A stretch of DNA of 64,000 nucleotides from Acidobacteriota bacterium (GCA_021788095.1 JAJYLB010000012.1:33626-97625), one strand, 5' to 3'; numbered from the stretch's first letter, positions 28,927 to 38,445 are shown. The notes: generated from the sequence alone by a model not told the origin. A program made the numbers and translations.

Positions 28927-30719
28927 GCCTCGTTTGGCTGATCGTCATTCCCCTTGCCGCCGGCGTAATCGCCGGGCTGGTGGCGCGCCGCAGCGCGCTC
29001 GCGGCGCGCTGGCTTTCGCTCCTGGCCATGATCGCCGGCTTCATCCTCTCGGTGCGGATGTGGCTCGAGTACTACCCGCACATCTCGCTTCTGTCGCAGC
29101 AGAAATGGATTGCCGAGATCGACGTGCCCTGGATCGCCGGCTTCGGCATCCATTTCCATCTGGCGATGGACGGCCTCAGCCTGCTGCTCGTCACGCTCAC
29201 GTTTCTCCTGGGCATTGTGAGCGTGATGATCTCCTGGCGCGAGATCCGCGACGGCATCGGCTTCTTCCACTTCAATCTGCTCTGGGTGATTGCGGGCATC
29301 GTGGCCGTGTTCCTCGCGATCGATCTGTTCCTTTTCTATTTCGCCTGGGAACTGATGCTGATCCCGATGTATTTCCTGATTGCCATCTGGGGTCACGAGC
29401 GCCGCGTCTACGCCGCGGTGAAGTTTTTCCTGTTCACCCAATTGAGCGGTCTGCTCATGCTGGTGGCGATTCTGACCCTCTATTTCGCGCATCACGCCGC
29501 GACGGGCGTCTATACCTTCGACTATCCCGCGCTTATCGGCACGCCGCTTGCCCCGCACGTGGCGCTGCTCGTCATGCTCGGCTTCTTCGCCGCCTTCGCG
29601 GTCAAGCTGCCGATGTTCCCGCTCCACACCTGGCTGCCCGACGCGCACACCGAAGCCCCTACCGCTGGCAGCGTGGTCCTGGCCGGCTTGCTCTTGAAAA
29701 CCGGGGCCTACGGCCTGCTGCGTTTCGTCCTGCCGCTCTTCCCCGACGCCGCGCACCGTTTCGCGCCTGTCGCCACCGGCTTGGCCATCGCCGGCATTCT
29801 CTACGGCGCGCTGCTCGCCTACGGTCAAACCGATCTCAAGCGCCTCGTGGCGTACACCAGCGTCAGCCACCTCGGCTTCGTTCTCCTGGGGATTTTCATT
29901 GGCACGCCGCTCGCCATCGCCGGCGCCTTCGTCACCATCATCGCCCACGGTATCAGCACGGGCACGATGTTCATGATGGTAGGGATGGTGCAGGAGCGGA
30001 CCCATACCCGGGATATGGATCGTCTCGGCGGGCTCTGGCAAACCGTGCCTAAGCTCAGCGGCGCCGGCCTCTTTTTCGTTCTCGCGTCGATCGGGCTGCC
30101 CGGCCTGGGCGATTTCGTGGGCGAATTTCTCGTCTTGTTGGGCACCTATCGCGTGAATCCGCGGCTCGCGGCGCTCGCTACGATTGGCGTTCTCTGCTCA
30201 ACCTTCTACGGCTTGAAATTCGTTGCGCGCGCCTTCCACGGCACGAACCGGAACAACTGGAAGCTGCCCGACCTCTCCGCTCGCGAAATCGCGATTGTTG
30301 GCTCGATGATGGTGATTCTGCTTTGGATCGGCCTCTATCCGCAGCCGATTCTGAATACGTTCGCTCCCGCCGCCCAAAGCATCGAGCAGATCCTCGCCGG
30401 CCCGCCCACCGCGAGCAGCACAGCCACCCCCGCCCCGCCCGCCGCTCCGTGGCACAGTCTTGAGCCTGTGCGCCTCTCCCCACCGTGGACTCCGCCCCCC
30501 CGTGGCGCGGGCATTCCTGCCCGCGTGCCCTTGTCGCTGCCCAGTGGCGCGGGCTCCCGTCCCGAACGTTCGGGATTCGGGACTGCCCGCGCGCCTTTGC
30601 CGGTGCGTGGAGCTGGTAGCGTCTCGCCCTCAGTCTCTCCGAGCGCGCCAGAAAGACTCGTATCTCCCTGGCGCAGTCCTTCACCGCTGGCGGCCGATCT
30701 CTCCGGAGGCAACCGTTGA
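28923..30719 (+). CDS. nuoM: NADH-quinone oxidoreductase subunit M with repeat-derived C-terminal extension
   Basis: Proton-pumping subunit ND4. The conserved part (about residues 1-490) has the glutamate segment FAWELMLIPMYFLIAIWG and PMFPLHTWLPDAHTEAP. E. coli NuoM has 509 residues; this one has 598. The extra ~107 residues from about nucleotide 30397 are low-complexity Pro/Ser/Ala/Arg. They are partly encoded by the dispersed repeat (30541-30595) also found at 13735, and by a second hairpin at about 30500-30530. The extension would lie on the membrane surface. Its TGA overlaps the TTG start of nuoN. Confidence 0.94.
   Translation: MSLVWLIVIPLAAGVIAGLVARRSALAARWLSLLAMIAGFILSVRMWLEYYPHISLLSQQKWIAEIDVPWIAGFGIHFHLAMDGLSLLLVTLTFLLGIVSVMISWREIRDGIGFFHFNLLWVIAGIVAVFLAIDLFLFYFAWELMLIPMYFLIAIWGHERRVYAAVKFFLFTQLSGLLMLVAILTLYFAHHAATGVYTFDYPALIGTPLAPHVALLVMLGFFAAFAVKLPMFPLHTWLPDAHTEAPTAGSVVLAGLLLKTGAYGLLRFVLPLFPDAAHRFAPVATGLAIAGILYGALLAYGQTDLKRLVAYTSVSHLGFVLLGIFIGTPLAIAGAFVTIIAHGISTGTMFMMVGMVQERTHTRDMDRLGGLWQTVPKLSGAGLFFVLASIGLPGLGDFVGEFLVLLGTYRVNPRLAALATIGVLCSTFYGLKFVARAFHGTNRNNWKLPDLSAREIAIVGSMMVILLWIGLYPQPILNTFAPAAQSIEQILAGPPTASSTATPAPPAAPWHSLEPVRLSPPWTPPPRGAGIPARVPLSLPSGAGSRPERSGFGTARAPLPVRGAGSVSPSVSPSAPERLVSPWRSPSPLAADLSGGNR
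30541..30595. repeat. Type F repeat inside the nuoM 3' end
   Basis: CAGTGGCGCGGGCTCCCGTC, then the palindrome CCCGAACGTTCGGG, then ATTCGGGACTGCCCGCGCG. It is nearly identical to 13735-13785 and is read in frame by nuoM. A shorter hairpin of the same style (GCGGGCATTCCTGCCCGCG) precedes it. Confidence 0.75.
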
Positions 30720-32161
30720 ATTCCGCCGATTTCACTGTTCTCCTGCCGCTGATCGTGCTCGGCTCGACGGCCGTCGTGGTCATGCTGGCCATTGCCTTCC
30801 ACCGCAGCCACCCCCTCACCGCTACGCTTACCGAAATCGGCTTGGCCGTGGCGTTTTGGTCGCTCTGGCCGGCGGCGGCTGCGGTGCCGCGCCAGGTGAC
30901 CCCGCTCCTCATCGTCGACCGGTTCGCGCTCTACTATTTCGGCCTGATTCTCGCGGCCACCTTCGCCGTCGTGCTCATGGCCTACGGCTATCTCGAGCGG
31001 CACGATGTGCGCCGGGAGGAATTTTACGTGCTGCTCGTCGTCGCGGCGCTCGGCTCCTTGGTGCTCGTCGCGAGCGACCATTTCGTCTCGTTCTTTTTGG
31101 GCCTCGAAATCCTCAGCGTCACGCTCTACGCCCTGGCCGCCTATCTCACCGACCGCGAGATCGCCCTCGAAGCCGGCATGAAGTATCTGGTGCTCGCCGC
31201 CGCTTCCGCCGCGTTTCTGCTGTTTGGGATGGCGCTCGTCTATGCCGAGACGGGAACGATGGAGTTTCCCGCCCTCGCCGCCCAACTCGCCGAGGGCGGT
31301 GCCGCGCACATCTGGGTTCTGGCGGGCGTGGCGTTCATGGTCACCGGATTCGGGTTCAAGCTCGCCGTCGTGCCTTTTCACCTCTGGACGCCCGACGTCT
31401 ATCAAGGCGCGCCCGCGCCCGTGACCGCCTTTATCGCCAGCGTGTCGAAGGGCGCCATGTTTGCCATCCTGCTGCGGTTCTTCTACCAGTCCGGCTCGCG
31501 CGACCTGCACGCGTCGCTGCTGATTTTCGCGATTATCGCCGTGGCATCGATGATTGCGGGCAACCTGATGGCGCTGTTCCAAAACAACGTCAAGCGTATC
31601 CTGGCCTACTCCTCGATCGCGCATCTCGGCTATCTGCTGGTCGCCTTCGAGGCTGGCGGGCCCATCGGCGCCGCGGCCGGCACCTTCTATCTCACCGCCT
31701 ACATGGTCACCACGCTGGGCGCGTTCGGAGTGATTGCGGCGCTCTCCTCCTCGGGCCGCGACGCCGAAGAGATCGAAGACTATCGCGGGCTCTTCTGGCG
31801 CCGGCCCGTGCTCGCCGTGGTTTTCACCGCGATGCTCTTCTCCCTTGCCGGCATACCGCTTACCGCCGGTTTCCTCGGCAAGTTCTACACGGTTGCCGCC
31901 GGCGCCAGTGCCGCCATCTGGTCCCTCATCTTCGTCCTTGTGGTCACCAGCGCAATTGGGCTTTTCTACTACCTGCGTGTCGTGGTCGCCCTGTACGCCA
32001 CCGAGCCCGCGCCCGATGAAGCCGAGCGGCCGCCGCTGCCGGCCGTGCCGGCGATGGGTGGCCTCACGCTGGCGGCGCTCACCGGCGTGCTCATCTGGCT
32101 GGGCGTCTATCCCCAAGTCGTCCTGAACGCGATCCGCGCCGCCATGTCCGCCCTGTTCTAA
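30716..32161 (+). CDS. nuoN: NADH-quinone oxidoreductase subunit N
   Basis: Last pump subunit (ND2) of complex I, 481 residues, 14 predicted helices. Motifs include FFLGLEILSVTLYALAAY with the conserved Glu, KLAVVPFHLWTPDVYQGAP and NNVKRILAYSSIAHLGYLL. It starts at TTG 30716, overlapping the nuoM stop (TTGA). The operon ends here; a partial type F repeat begins at the stop codon. Confidence 0.95.
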   Translation: MNSADFTVLLPLIVLGSTAVVVMLAIAFHRSHPLTATLTEIGLAVAFWSLWPAAAAVPRQVTPLLIVDRFALYYFGLILAATFAVVLMAYGYLERHDVRREEFYVLLVVAALGSLVLVASDHFVSFFLGLEILSVTLYALAAYLTDREIALEAGMKYLVLAAASAAFLLFGMALVYAETGTMEFPALAAQLAEGGAAHIWVLAGVAFMVTGFGFKLAVVPFHLWTPDVYQGAPAPVTAFIASVSKGAMFAILLRFFYQSGSRDLHASLLIFAIIAVASMIAGNLMALFQNNVKRILAYSSIAHLGYLLVAFEAGGPIGAAAGTFYLTAYMVTTLGAFGVIAALSSSGRDAEEIEDYRGLFWRRPVLAVVFTAMLFSLAGIPLTAGFLGKFYTVAAGASAAIWSLIFVLVVTSAIGLFYYLRVVVALYATEPAPDEAERPPLPAVPAMGGLTLAALTGVLIWLGVYPQVVLNAIRAAMSALF

Positions 32162-32522
32162 GTGGCGCGGGCTCCCGTCCCGAGGATTGCCTTTCGTGTT
32201 CTCTCACGGCTTCCCTCCCAACCTATTCTCTTCGCGACGCCTGCCGGTTGCCACCGCAGGCTCTACGTAAACTTGCCTCTCCCCGCCGTGCCCAGTCCAC
32301 ATAGACCCTCCGCTTGCCAGAGTTTCATTCCTTCGTTACGCTGCTACACGCGAAGCGTGTACGCCTTCTCAAGTCTCGGATTCCAAATTTCAAGTCCGAA
32401 ATCTTAGGTCGTCCCTCCATCCCCACCCTCGAAAATGTGTCGGGTCGAAAAATCCATCTCGCTGAAAATGCGCCTGTTGCGGCCATCGAAAACTCGGCGC
32501 CGTGTGACACTTCGTGCGGGCT
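32162..32522. other. Intergenic stretch after nuoN
   Basis: The first 26 bp are the truncated type F repeat (GTGGCGCGGGCTCCCGTCCC). The remainder holds no credible gene or terminator. A short inverted repeat ACGCGAAGCGTGTACGC (about 32348) is the only other structure I see. Confidence 0.5.
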
Positions 32523-32552
32523 TTGACTCAGGAACGCAAGCCGGCATAAGAT
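32523..32552 (+). promoter_or_regulatory. Putative promoter of the Ser/Thr kinase
   Basis: TTGACT (32523-32528) followed after 16-18 nt by CATAAG/TAAGAT (32545-32552). The ATG at 32562 is about 10 nt past the -10, so the transcript would be nearly leaderless. Confidence 0.45.
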
Positions 32553-32561
32553 GTGCCGCAA

Positions 32562-35500
32562 ATGCCGGACGGCGACCCCCTTACTGGCCAAGTTATCTCG
32601 CACTATCGCGTCCTGGAAAAACTGGGCGGGGGCGGAATGGGCGTGGTGTACAAGGCCGAGGACACGCAACTCGGCCGGTTCGTCGCGCTGAAGGTTCTTG
32701 CCGGGCACCTGGTGGATAGCGCCGCGGCGCTCGAACGCCTGCGGCGCGAAGCGCGCGCGGCCTCGGCCCTCGATCATCCGAACATCTGCACCATCCACGA
32801 GATCGGCGAACACGCCGGCCAGCCGTTCATCGTGATGCAGTACCTCGAAGGCGAGACGCTCAAGCGCCGCATCGCGCGCGGCTCCCTCCCCATGGACGAT
32901 GCGATCGAGCTGGGTCTGGAGGTTACCGACGCCCTCGACGCCGCCCATGCGCGCGGCATCATTCATCGCGACATCAAGCCGGCGAACATTTTCGTCACGC
33001 GGCGCGGACAAGCCAAAATCCTCGACTTCGGCTTGGCGAAGCAGCTCGCGGAACCGCAGCAGGCGCTGGAAGCCGGGGGCGCTTCCGGCTTGCCCACCGC
33101 GGGCGTTTCCGAGCAGGATCTGACCAGCCCCGGCGCCGCCGTAGGTACCGTCGCCTACATGTCTCCCGAACAGGCGCTCGGCCAGGAACTCGACGCCCGC
33201 TCCGACATCTTCTCTTTCGGCCTGGTGCTCTACGAAATGGCCACGGGCACGCTCGCTTTTCGCGGTTCGAGCACCGCCGCCGTTTTCGATGCCATCCTCC
33301 ACAAATCGCCGCCTTCGCCGCTCCGGCTCAATCCCGATGTTCCGTCCGAACTGGAGCGGATTATCGCCAAGTGCCTGGAAAAGGACCGCAAGCTGCGTTA
33401 TCAGACCGCGGCCGATCTCCACGCCGATCTGGCCAGGCTGAAACGCGATACAGACTCCTCGCGCGTCCTCGCGGCAAGCGCGGAGCGGCAGGGCCCGATC
33501 GAGCAAGAGCCGGCGCCGCTCTCGAGCGCTACCCCGGCTCGAGCGATGCCCGCGGCCGCAAGCGGAGCGACGCCTGCGGAGCAGGCGACCCCGGCGGGCG
33601 GGATCGCTGTGGCGACTTCGCAGACGGCGGCGGTCTCGCCGCGCTTCGGGGCGGCTCGGCGCCGCTGGATTTTCGCTGTCGCGGCGCTCGCCGTCATTCT
33701 GGGCGCGTCGCTCTGGTGGTTCCTGCGCGAGCGCGCGGCGCGACCTCGAGGCGTCGCCGGCCACGCGGTCCTCGCGGTGGTCTATTTCCAGAATCTCACC
33801 CAGAATCCTTCCCTCGATTGGCTCAACGCCGGCCTCGTCGATATGCTCACCACCAATCTGGCCCAGGTGAGCGGTCTCGAAGTGCTTTCCACCGATCGCG
33901 TTCTCTCCGCGCTCGGCCGAGACGCCAAGCCCGGCGCTCAATTCGATCCGCGGATCGCCCAGCAGGCGGCTCGCGACGCTGGTGCCAACGCCTACATCAG
34001 CGGCGCCCTGCTCGAAACCGGACCGAACAACTTCCGGCTCGACGTCCGCGTGCAGGATTCGCGCTCGGGCCAAATCCTCGATTCCTACAAAGTCGAAGGG
34101 CAGAGCATCCAAAGCGTCTTTGGCATGGTCGATTCGCTCACCTCCCGCATCGCACAAAGATTCCTCCCCGCCGGCATGCCTTCTCCCGCGGGGCCGAGCA
34201 TCGAAGAGGCGGCCACCTCGAATATCGAGGCGTTTCGCCATTATCAGATCGGCCTGAACTACGACAGCCGTCTCCTCACCGCTGACGCCATCCAGGAGTA
34301 TCAAAAAGCCGTCCAGCTCGACCCCCAATTCGCCTTGGCATATCTGAGGCTCGCCGGTGCCTACCACTTCGAGGGTGATGACCGCCAGGCGATGGCGGCG
34401 GATAAGATGGTCGACCAGTTGAAATCTCGCCTACCGCGATCCGACCGCCTCTTGTATCAGAGCAACCGAGCCGCGCGGGCCGGCGATCCGCAGGGCGCTG
34501 TGGAAGCGCGCCTCTCCCTCCTCGCCCAGTTCCCGCGCGATGGCGAGTTGCGCGCCGTTGCCGGTGTGGAACTGCTTTCCCTGAACCGGACCCGCGAGGC
34601 CGAATCGCTGCTCGAGCAAGGCGTCCAGCTCAATCCCAAAGACGATCAGTCCTGGAACATCCTCTGCTACGCTCGCGCCCAGGCCGGTGACGAAAAAGGC
34701 GCGCTCGCGGCCAGCGACAAATACATCGCCCTCCTCCCGAACGACCCCAATCCTTGGGACACGCGCGGTGATGTCTATTTCTGGTTCCATCAAGACGCCG
34801 ACGCCATGGCGGCTTACCAGAAGGTGCTCGCGCTGAGGCCCAATTTCACGGACTACCAGGAATACTGGAAGGTCGGCGTCGTCTACGCCGATCAAGGGAA
34901 ATTCGACTTGGCTGACGCCTCGCTCGAGGAGTGGGCGAAGAAGGCGAACGCACTCGATCGGCTTTATCTCCCCGACTACGAGGCTCAATTCCTGCAGGAG
35001 CGTGGCGACTTGGGCGGCGCTCTCGCCCAGTATCGCCTCGCCGTTGCCCAGCTCGGCCGCGCCGGCCAAACCCTCCCGGCCCTACAGTCGCTCCAGTCCT
35101 ACGCCCTGCTCGCCGTCCTCGCAGGCCAGGCGCCTGCCGCGCTCGCCTTCGCCCGCGCGCAGAAGCTCGGAGGAGACGAGCTGCCGGCAGTCTCCTTCCT
35201 CGAGGCGGTGCGCGGCGACCAGGCCGCGGCCGAAAACTCTCTTCGCCAGTTCGCTGCCTCGCAACCTTGGGTCAGCCCGCACCTCATCGAGCGGTTGCGC
35301 GTCAAGAACCAGATGTACGCCGCGCTGGCTAGGAATGATGGCGCCGCCGCCCTCGCTGCGGCGAGCCGAATCCCGGATTTGAACGACCCCTGGCTGCTTC
35401 TCGCCAAGGCTCGCGCACGCTTGCTCACCGGCGATGCGGCGGGTGCGGAGCAGGGCTTCGAGCTGGTCCCCGCTTTCTCCCGCCTCCCTACCGTGCCCAC

Positions 35501-35693
35501 CGATTACCCCTACAACCTTCCGCTCATCGAGTCTCTTGCCCATTTCTATATCGGTGCGATCGACGCGGCCGCCGGCAAGCGCCAAGACGCCGCCAACGAG
35601 TACCAGCAATTCCTCTCCCATTTCCAGGGCTCCTCCGCTCCCCTCCCGCAAGTCGCCCAGGCGCGCGCCGCGCTCGCCCGGCTCCTGCCCTGA
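32562..35693 (+). CDS. PknB-type Ser/Thr protein kinase with TPR C-terminus
   Basis: A membrane kinase of 1043 residues. The cytoplasmic kinase domain (about 12-280) has the glycine loop [13 protein letters not shown], the catalytic loop [14 protein letters not shown], and MSPEQALG in the activation segment. A Pro/Ala-rich juxtamembrane part follows, then one transmembrane helix (about 366-390). The extracytoplasmic part opens with a TolB/FlgO-like domain ([18 protein letters not shown], about 400-530). TPR-like helices fill about 550-1040. This architecture is very common in Acidobacteriota. ATG 32562 is preferred to GTG 32553. Substrates cannot be inferred. Confidence 0.92.
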   Translation: MPDGDPLTGQVISHYRVLEKLGGGGMGVVYKAEDTQLGRFVALKVLAGHLVDSAAALERLRREARAASALDHPNICTIHEIGEHAGQPFIVMQYLEGETLKRRIARGSLPMDDAIELGLEVTDALDAAHARGIIHRDIKPANIFVTRRGQAKILDFGLAKQLAEPQQALEAGGASGLPTAGVSEQDLTSPGAAVGTVAYMSPEQALGQELDARSDIFSFGLVLYEMATGTLAFRGSSTAAVFDAILHKSPPSPLRLNPDVPSELERIIAKCLEKDRKLRYQTAADLHADLARLKRDTDSSRVLAASAERQGPIEQEPAPLSSATPARAMPAAASGATPAEQATPAGGIAVATSQTAAVSPRFGAARRRWIFAVAALAVILGASLWWFLRERAARPRGVAGHAVLAVVYFQNLTQNPSLDWLNAGLVDMLTTNLAQVSGLEVLSTDRVLSALGRDAKPGAQFDPRIAQQAARDAGANAYISGALLETGPNNFRLDVRVQDSRSGQILDSYKVEGQSIQSVFGMVDSLTSRIAQRFLPAGMPSPAGPSIEEAATSNIEAFRHYQIGLNYDSRLLTADAIQEYQKAVQLDPQFALAYLRLAGAYHFEGDDRQAMAADKMVDQLKSRLPRSDRLLYQSNRAARAGDPQGAVEARLSLLAQFPRDGELRAVAGVELLSLNRTREAESLLEQGVQLNPKDDQSWNILCYARAQAGDEKGALAASDKYIALLPNDPNPWDTRGDVYFWFHQDADAMAAYQKVLALRPNFTDYQEYWKVGVVYADQGKFDLADASLEEWAKKANALDRLYLPDYEAQFLQERGDLGGALAQYRLAVAQLGRAGQTLPALQSLQSYALLAVLAGQAPAALAFARAQKLGGDELPAVSFLEAVRGDQAAAENSLRQFAASQPWVSPHLIERLRVKNQMYAALARNDGAAALAAASRIPDLNDPWLLLAKARARLLTGDAAGAEQGFELVPAFSRLPTVPTDYPYNLPLIESLAHFYIGAIDAAAGKRQDAANEYQQFLSHFQGSSAPLPQVAQARAALARLLP

Positions 35694-35752
35694 CCCCCTT
35701 AGGCAAAGGTCGCGAAAACGGCCGGGCCGTGTCCTCGTCCTCACAGGCCGCC

Positions 35753-35895
35753 TAGTGTGCTGTCCCGGAAATAAACAGCATCTGTTTTCGGGGGTCGGAG
35801 CTTCAGCTCCGAGATTCAACCCGGCGACAAATCAGGGGTTTCAACCCCTGAAGCAGGGCCGGACATTCTGCCGTTATTCCCGGGACACAACACGA
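35753..35895. repeat. Family D element
   Basis: Ends TAGTGTGCTGTCCCGGAAAT and, inverted, ATTCCCGGGACACAACACGA. The core is the same as in families A and B: GTCGGAGC-TTCA-GCTCCGA and AGGGGT-TTCA-ACCCCT. In the second hairpin the closing C-G has become T-A on both sides, a compensatory change. Confidence 0.75.
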
Positions 35896-35995
35896 GTTGG
35901 TGCGCCGGTTCCCATGGCACTTAAGTGACTGGCGGTCTGTTCGCGCGGACCTTTGCTCGGCGCTAACCAGGTGACGTTTTTCTCGTTGACACGTA

Positions 35996-36024
35996 TCCCC
36001 GCCGCGAGCAATATCAGGCCGCTG
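35996..36024 (+). promoter_or_regulatory. Possible promoter in the gap before the small ORF
   Basis: A perfect -35 TTGACA (35996-36001), 17-nt spacer, weak -10 CAATAT (36019-36024). It points toward the small ORF at 36241. The rest of 35896-36230 shows no gene. Confidence 0.3.
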
Positions 36025-36240
36025 TACAGGGCCAGGGGCCAGAGACCTGCCCGTCTGCACCTGCGATAGGACGGGCGAGACCGGGAATGCCAACGGCCAG
36101 CCGGGATACGGCGCGGCAGCCGGGCTGCTGCCGTGCTTGGCGGCGAACGGAATGACGCACAGCCCTGGGCCGCCGCTCGGTTCGGACCATGAGGGAATGC
36201 AGGTCTACGGGCACGATCGAATTCAAAAACGGAGGCGACG

Positions 36241-36381
36241 GTGGGAATGTTACTTCATTGGATCGTCAGCCAACTCTGGAGTGTGCTTGTTCCCGTGGTT
36301 TTCTTTTTTGTGGCCATCACCGCTGTCGCGACGCTGCGCGACATTCGCGACGCACTTCGCGAGCGGAATCGCTCGGGCTGA
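36241..36381 (+). CDS. Small single-helix membrane protein
   Basis: A 46-residue ORF starting GTG at 36241 (or ATG at 36247). A hydrophobic helix (residues about 4-31, including WSVLVPVVFFFVAITAVATL) is followed by a charged tail with two RD repeats (LRDIRDALRERNRSG). GGAGG at 36231 lies 5 nt before the GTG. The amphipathic layout and good ribosome site support a real gene. No family recognised. Confidence 0.55.
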   Translation: MGMLLHWIVSQLWSVLVPVVFFFVAITAVATLRDIRDALRERNRSG

Positions 36382-36631
36382 TTCGCGCGGCGCGCTCGGG
36401 TGAGATCCTCGGCGCTCACCGGGCTGGTTGCTAGAAAGTCGGCGTAGGGCTCCATGGCGCGCGGCGCCTGCTGCCGCGCGCACTCTCTCGCGTTTGTCGG
36501 CACCCGCCCCCGCAAGGAAATCCGGTGTGGAAGAATCGAGCTGTCCCCCGCAGCCCGCCCACAACCGGCTTGGACGGGGACTACGCTTTCCGCCTCCTCC
36601 CGGCGCGCTTCGGGTAAACGGCCGGCTGTCC

Positions 36632-36637
36632 TACAAT
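36632..36637 (+). promoter_or_regulatory. -10 box directly before the Crp/Fnr gene
   Basis: TACAAT ends 9 nt before the ATG at 36647, leaving no room for a ribosome site. Leaderless translation is the simplest reading. Confidence 0.4.
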
Positions 36638-36646
36638 AGTCGGACC

Positions 36647-37345
36647 ATGAGCCCGCTCTCTGCCTCGCTCGAAACGTTGCGCCGGGTAGCGCTATTCGCC
36701 GATCTCGACGACGCCGAACTCGAATTCTTGGCCCGGCGCGCCATCGCCCGTGAGTGTGCCGCCGGCGAAATGATTTTTTCCGAAGGCGAACCCTGCCGCG
36801 GCCTTTACGCTATTCGGTCGGGCCAGGTAAAGGTGTTCAAGACCTCGCCGGATGGCCGCGAGCAGGTACTCTTGATTGCCAGCCCCGGCGGGACGGTGGC
36901 AGAGCTGCCGGTTTTCGACGGAGGGCCGTATCCGGCCTCGGCTTCCGCGGTAAATGAGGCTACCGTGCTCGAAGTGAGGAAGGAAGACGTGCGCCAACTC
37001 TGCCTCGAGCACCCGGAAGTGGCGCTCAAGCTGCTGCGGGTGGTCGGGGCGCGCCTGCGCCGGCTTGTGGCCATGATCGAGGAGCTTTCGTTTACCACCG
37101 TTCGCCAGCGCCTGGCCTCGCTGCTGGTTCGCGCCGCCCAATCCCAGGGACGCAAGACACCCCGCGGCGTGGAATTCGAGCTGCCGTGGACGCATCAGGA
37201 ACTTGCCGCGCAAATCGGCACGGTGCGGGAGTTGGTCTCGCGCAACCTCAGCCGCTTGCAGGCGACGGGGATTATCGCCATGGAGGGCCGCAAGGTCACC
37301 GTGGCCAAGCTGCCGGCCCTGGAAGCCGAGGCGCAATCCTCCTGA
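36647..37345 (+). CDS. Crp/Fnr family transcription regulator
   Basis: A 232-residue regulator. Residues about 15-125 form a cyclic-nucleotide-binding-type beta roll (GEMIFSEGEPCRGLYAIRSG). A dimerisation helix covers about 128-155, and a winged helix-turn-helix about 160-220 (WTHQELAAQIGTVRELVSR). The recognition helix has the E-x-x-S-R pattern (ELVSR) used by FNR-type proteins for TGA half-sites. The N-terminal cysteine cluster of true FNR is absent, so it does not use an FNR-type iron-sulfur sensor. It converges with a hemerythrin gene whose upstream region carries a TGAC-N4-GTCA palindrome, a probable target. Confidence 0.9.
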   Translation: MSPLSASLETLRRVALFADLDDAELEFLARRAIARECAAGEMIFSEGEPCRGLYAIRSGQVKVFKTSPDGREQVLLIASPGGTVAELPVFDGGPYPASASAVNEATVLEVRKEDVRQLCLEHPEVALKLLRVVGARLRRLVAMIEELSFTTVRQRLASLLVRAAQSQGRKTPRGVEFELPWTHQELAAQIGTVRELVSRNLSRLQATGIIAMEGRKVTVAKLPALEAEAQSS

Positions 37346-37352
37346 CGCCGCG

Positions 37353-37580
37353 CCAGAAGCTATTCCAAAACCTCCGTCCTCGGGGGTCGGAGCTTCAGCT
37401 CCGACAAAAAGCGGCCGAAAAATAGGGGCTTTATTGATCCTTGCAGAAGAAATGTCCTACTTGGTCATTCCGAGCGCAGCGAGGAATCTGCTTTCCCCGC
37501 CTGCCTCGTGGGACATTTCTTTTGCAGTAGTCAATAGCCCCTGAAGGGCCCCGGCGAGAGGTTTTTTTGAATAGCTTCTA
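37353..37580. repeat. Family B element, copy 2, interrupted by a family C element
   Basis: Ends CAGAAGCTATTCCAAAACCT and, inverted, GAATAGCTTCTA. First hairpin GTCGGAGC-TTCA-GCTCCGAC intact. The second hairpin GGGGC-TTTA-GCCCC is split in its loop by 101 bp of foreign sequence. It fills the convergent gap between the Crp/Fnr and hemerythrin genes. Confidence 0.85.
37434..37534. mobile_element. Family C element nested in family B, flanked by TA duplication
   Basis: A 101-bp insert with 24-bp terminal inverted repeats matching at 19 positions (TTGATCCTTGCAGAAGAAAT and inverted TTGACTACTGCAAAAGAAAT, both continuing GTCC). TA stands on both sides (37432-37433 and 37535-37536), while the uninterrupted host loop has a single TA. 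The core GTCATTCCGAGCGCAGCGAG is a motif also found, in frame, in the radical SAM gene at 49.1 kb. Confidence 0.85.
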
Positions 37581-37594
37581 GGGTCGAGTCCTGC

Positions 37595-38164
37595 TCAGCG
37601 GGCGGCGGGTGCGGCGACTTCCTTGAGAATCTGAGCCATGCGGGCATGCAAGCGCTCGTGCGTTCCCGCGCCCATCTTGTCGATTTCCAACCGCTCGAAC
37701 TCCGCCGCCAAGCTGTTTTGCTCCTCGGGCGAGAGGATTCCCTCCGCCATGGGGAAAAGGACGCTGTTCTCTTTCCAGATGTGCTCGGAGAGCAAACGAG
37801 CGTAACGCCTGGCTGCCCGCGCCCACGCCACTCCTGCCCCCGCTTCGCCCTTGGCGTAGGCGCGGGCGAAATCGCCCAATTGCGCGACGAGTTCCCGCCC
37901 TTCCTCGTGCTCGAGCAGCATCACGGCGATGGGGCCGCCTTCGACGGGAAGGCCCCTTTTCGCCAGCGCGGGGAAGAAGATCTCCTCCTCCTTCCCGTGA
38001 TGGCATTGGTCCACGAAGAGCGCGAAGAATTCCTGGATGTTTTCGAGCACTTCCGGCCGCACCGGCTCGTTCCGCTCGAGTCTCCCCGCTGCCGCTTCCG
38101 CCGCGCCGAGCATATGCCCCACCGCCTCATGTTCGTGCCGCAAAATCGCCGTTGCCTGTGCCAT
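37595..38164 (-). CDS. Hemerythrin-domain protein
   Basis: A 189-residue four-helix di-iron protein. Hemerythrin HHE ligands occur as H10/H12 (ILRHEHEAVGHM), CHHGKEEEIFFP, LLEHEEGREL and LSEHIWKENSVLFPM. These bind O2 or act in NO/iron-stress response. The full helix set is present, with no extra domain. An FNR-type palindrome lies 51 bp upstream of the start and a Crp/Fnr gene is the convergent neighbour, suggesting control by oxygen or NO. Confidence 0.92.
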   Translation of the reverse strand: MAQATAILRHEHEAVGHMLGAAEAAAGRLERNEPVRPEVLENIQEFFALFVDQCHHGKEEEIFFPALAKRGLPVEGGPIAVMLLEHEEGRELVAQLGDFARAYAKGEAGAGVAWARAARRYARLLSEHIWKENSVLFPMAEGILSPEEQNSLAAEFERLEIDKMGAGTHERLHARMAQILKEVAAPAAR

Positions 38165-38214
38165 GATTCGCTCCTCCTCCCCTCGGAGTGTGCCGCACGC
38201 CGTTTCGCCTGCCG

Positions 38215-38228
38215 ATGACCTTGGTCAC
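38215..38228. promoter_or_regulatory. FNR/DNR-like palindrome upstream of the hemerythrin gene
   Basis: ATGACCTTGGTCAC: TGAC-N4-GTCA, the half-site spacing of FNR-family operators (TTGAT-N4-ATCAA). It is centred 57 bp upstream of the hemerythrin ATG. Confidence 0.55.
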
Positions 38229-38445
38229 AGGCCCGAAAGCCGCGATCGCACCGGGGCTGCGCAATCGAACGGCAAATCGGCGTCGAAATCCCAGCCGATG
38301 TTTGGGCCTGCCCGCCGCCATTCGCCCTGTGGTGAGCTCGGTCGAACCACGAGTTCGCGGCCCGCAGCGGAGCCGAAGGGCAGCCCGCCGGAGGCGGGAG
38401 CGTGCCTCACCCTTGCGCGGTTCGCCAGGGTGGAAGTCTCGCCGA

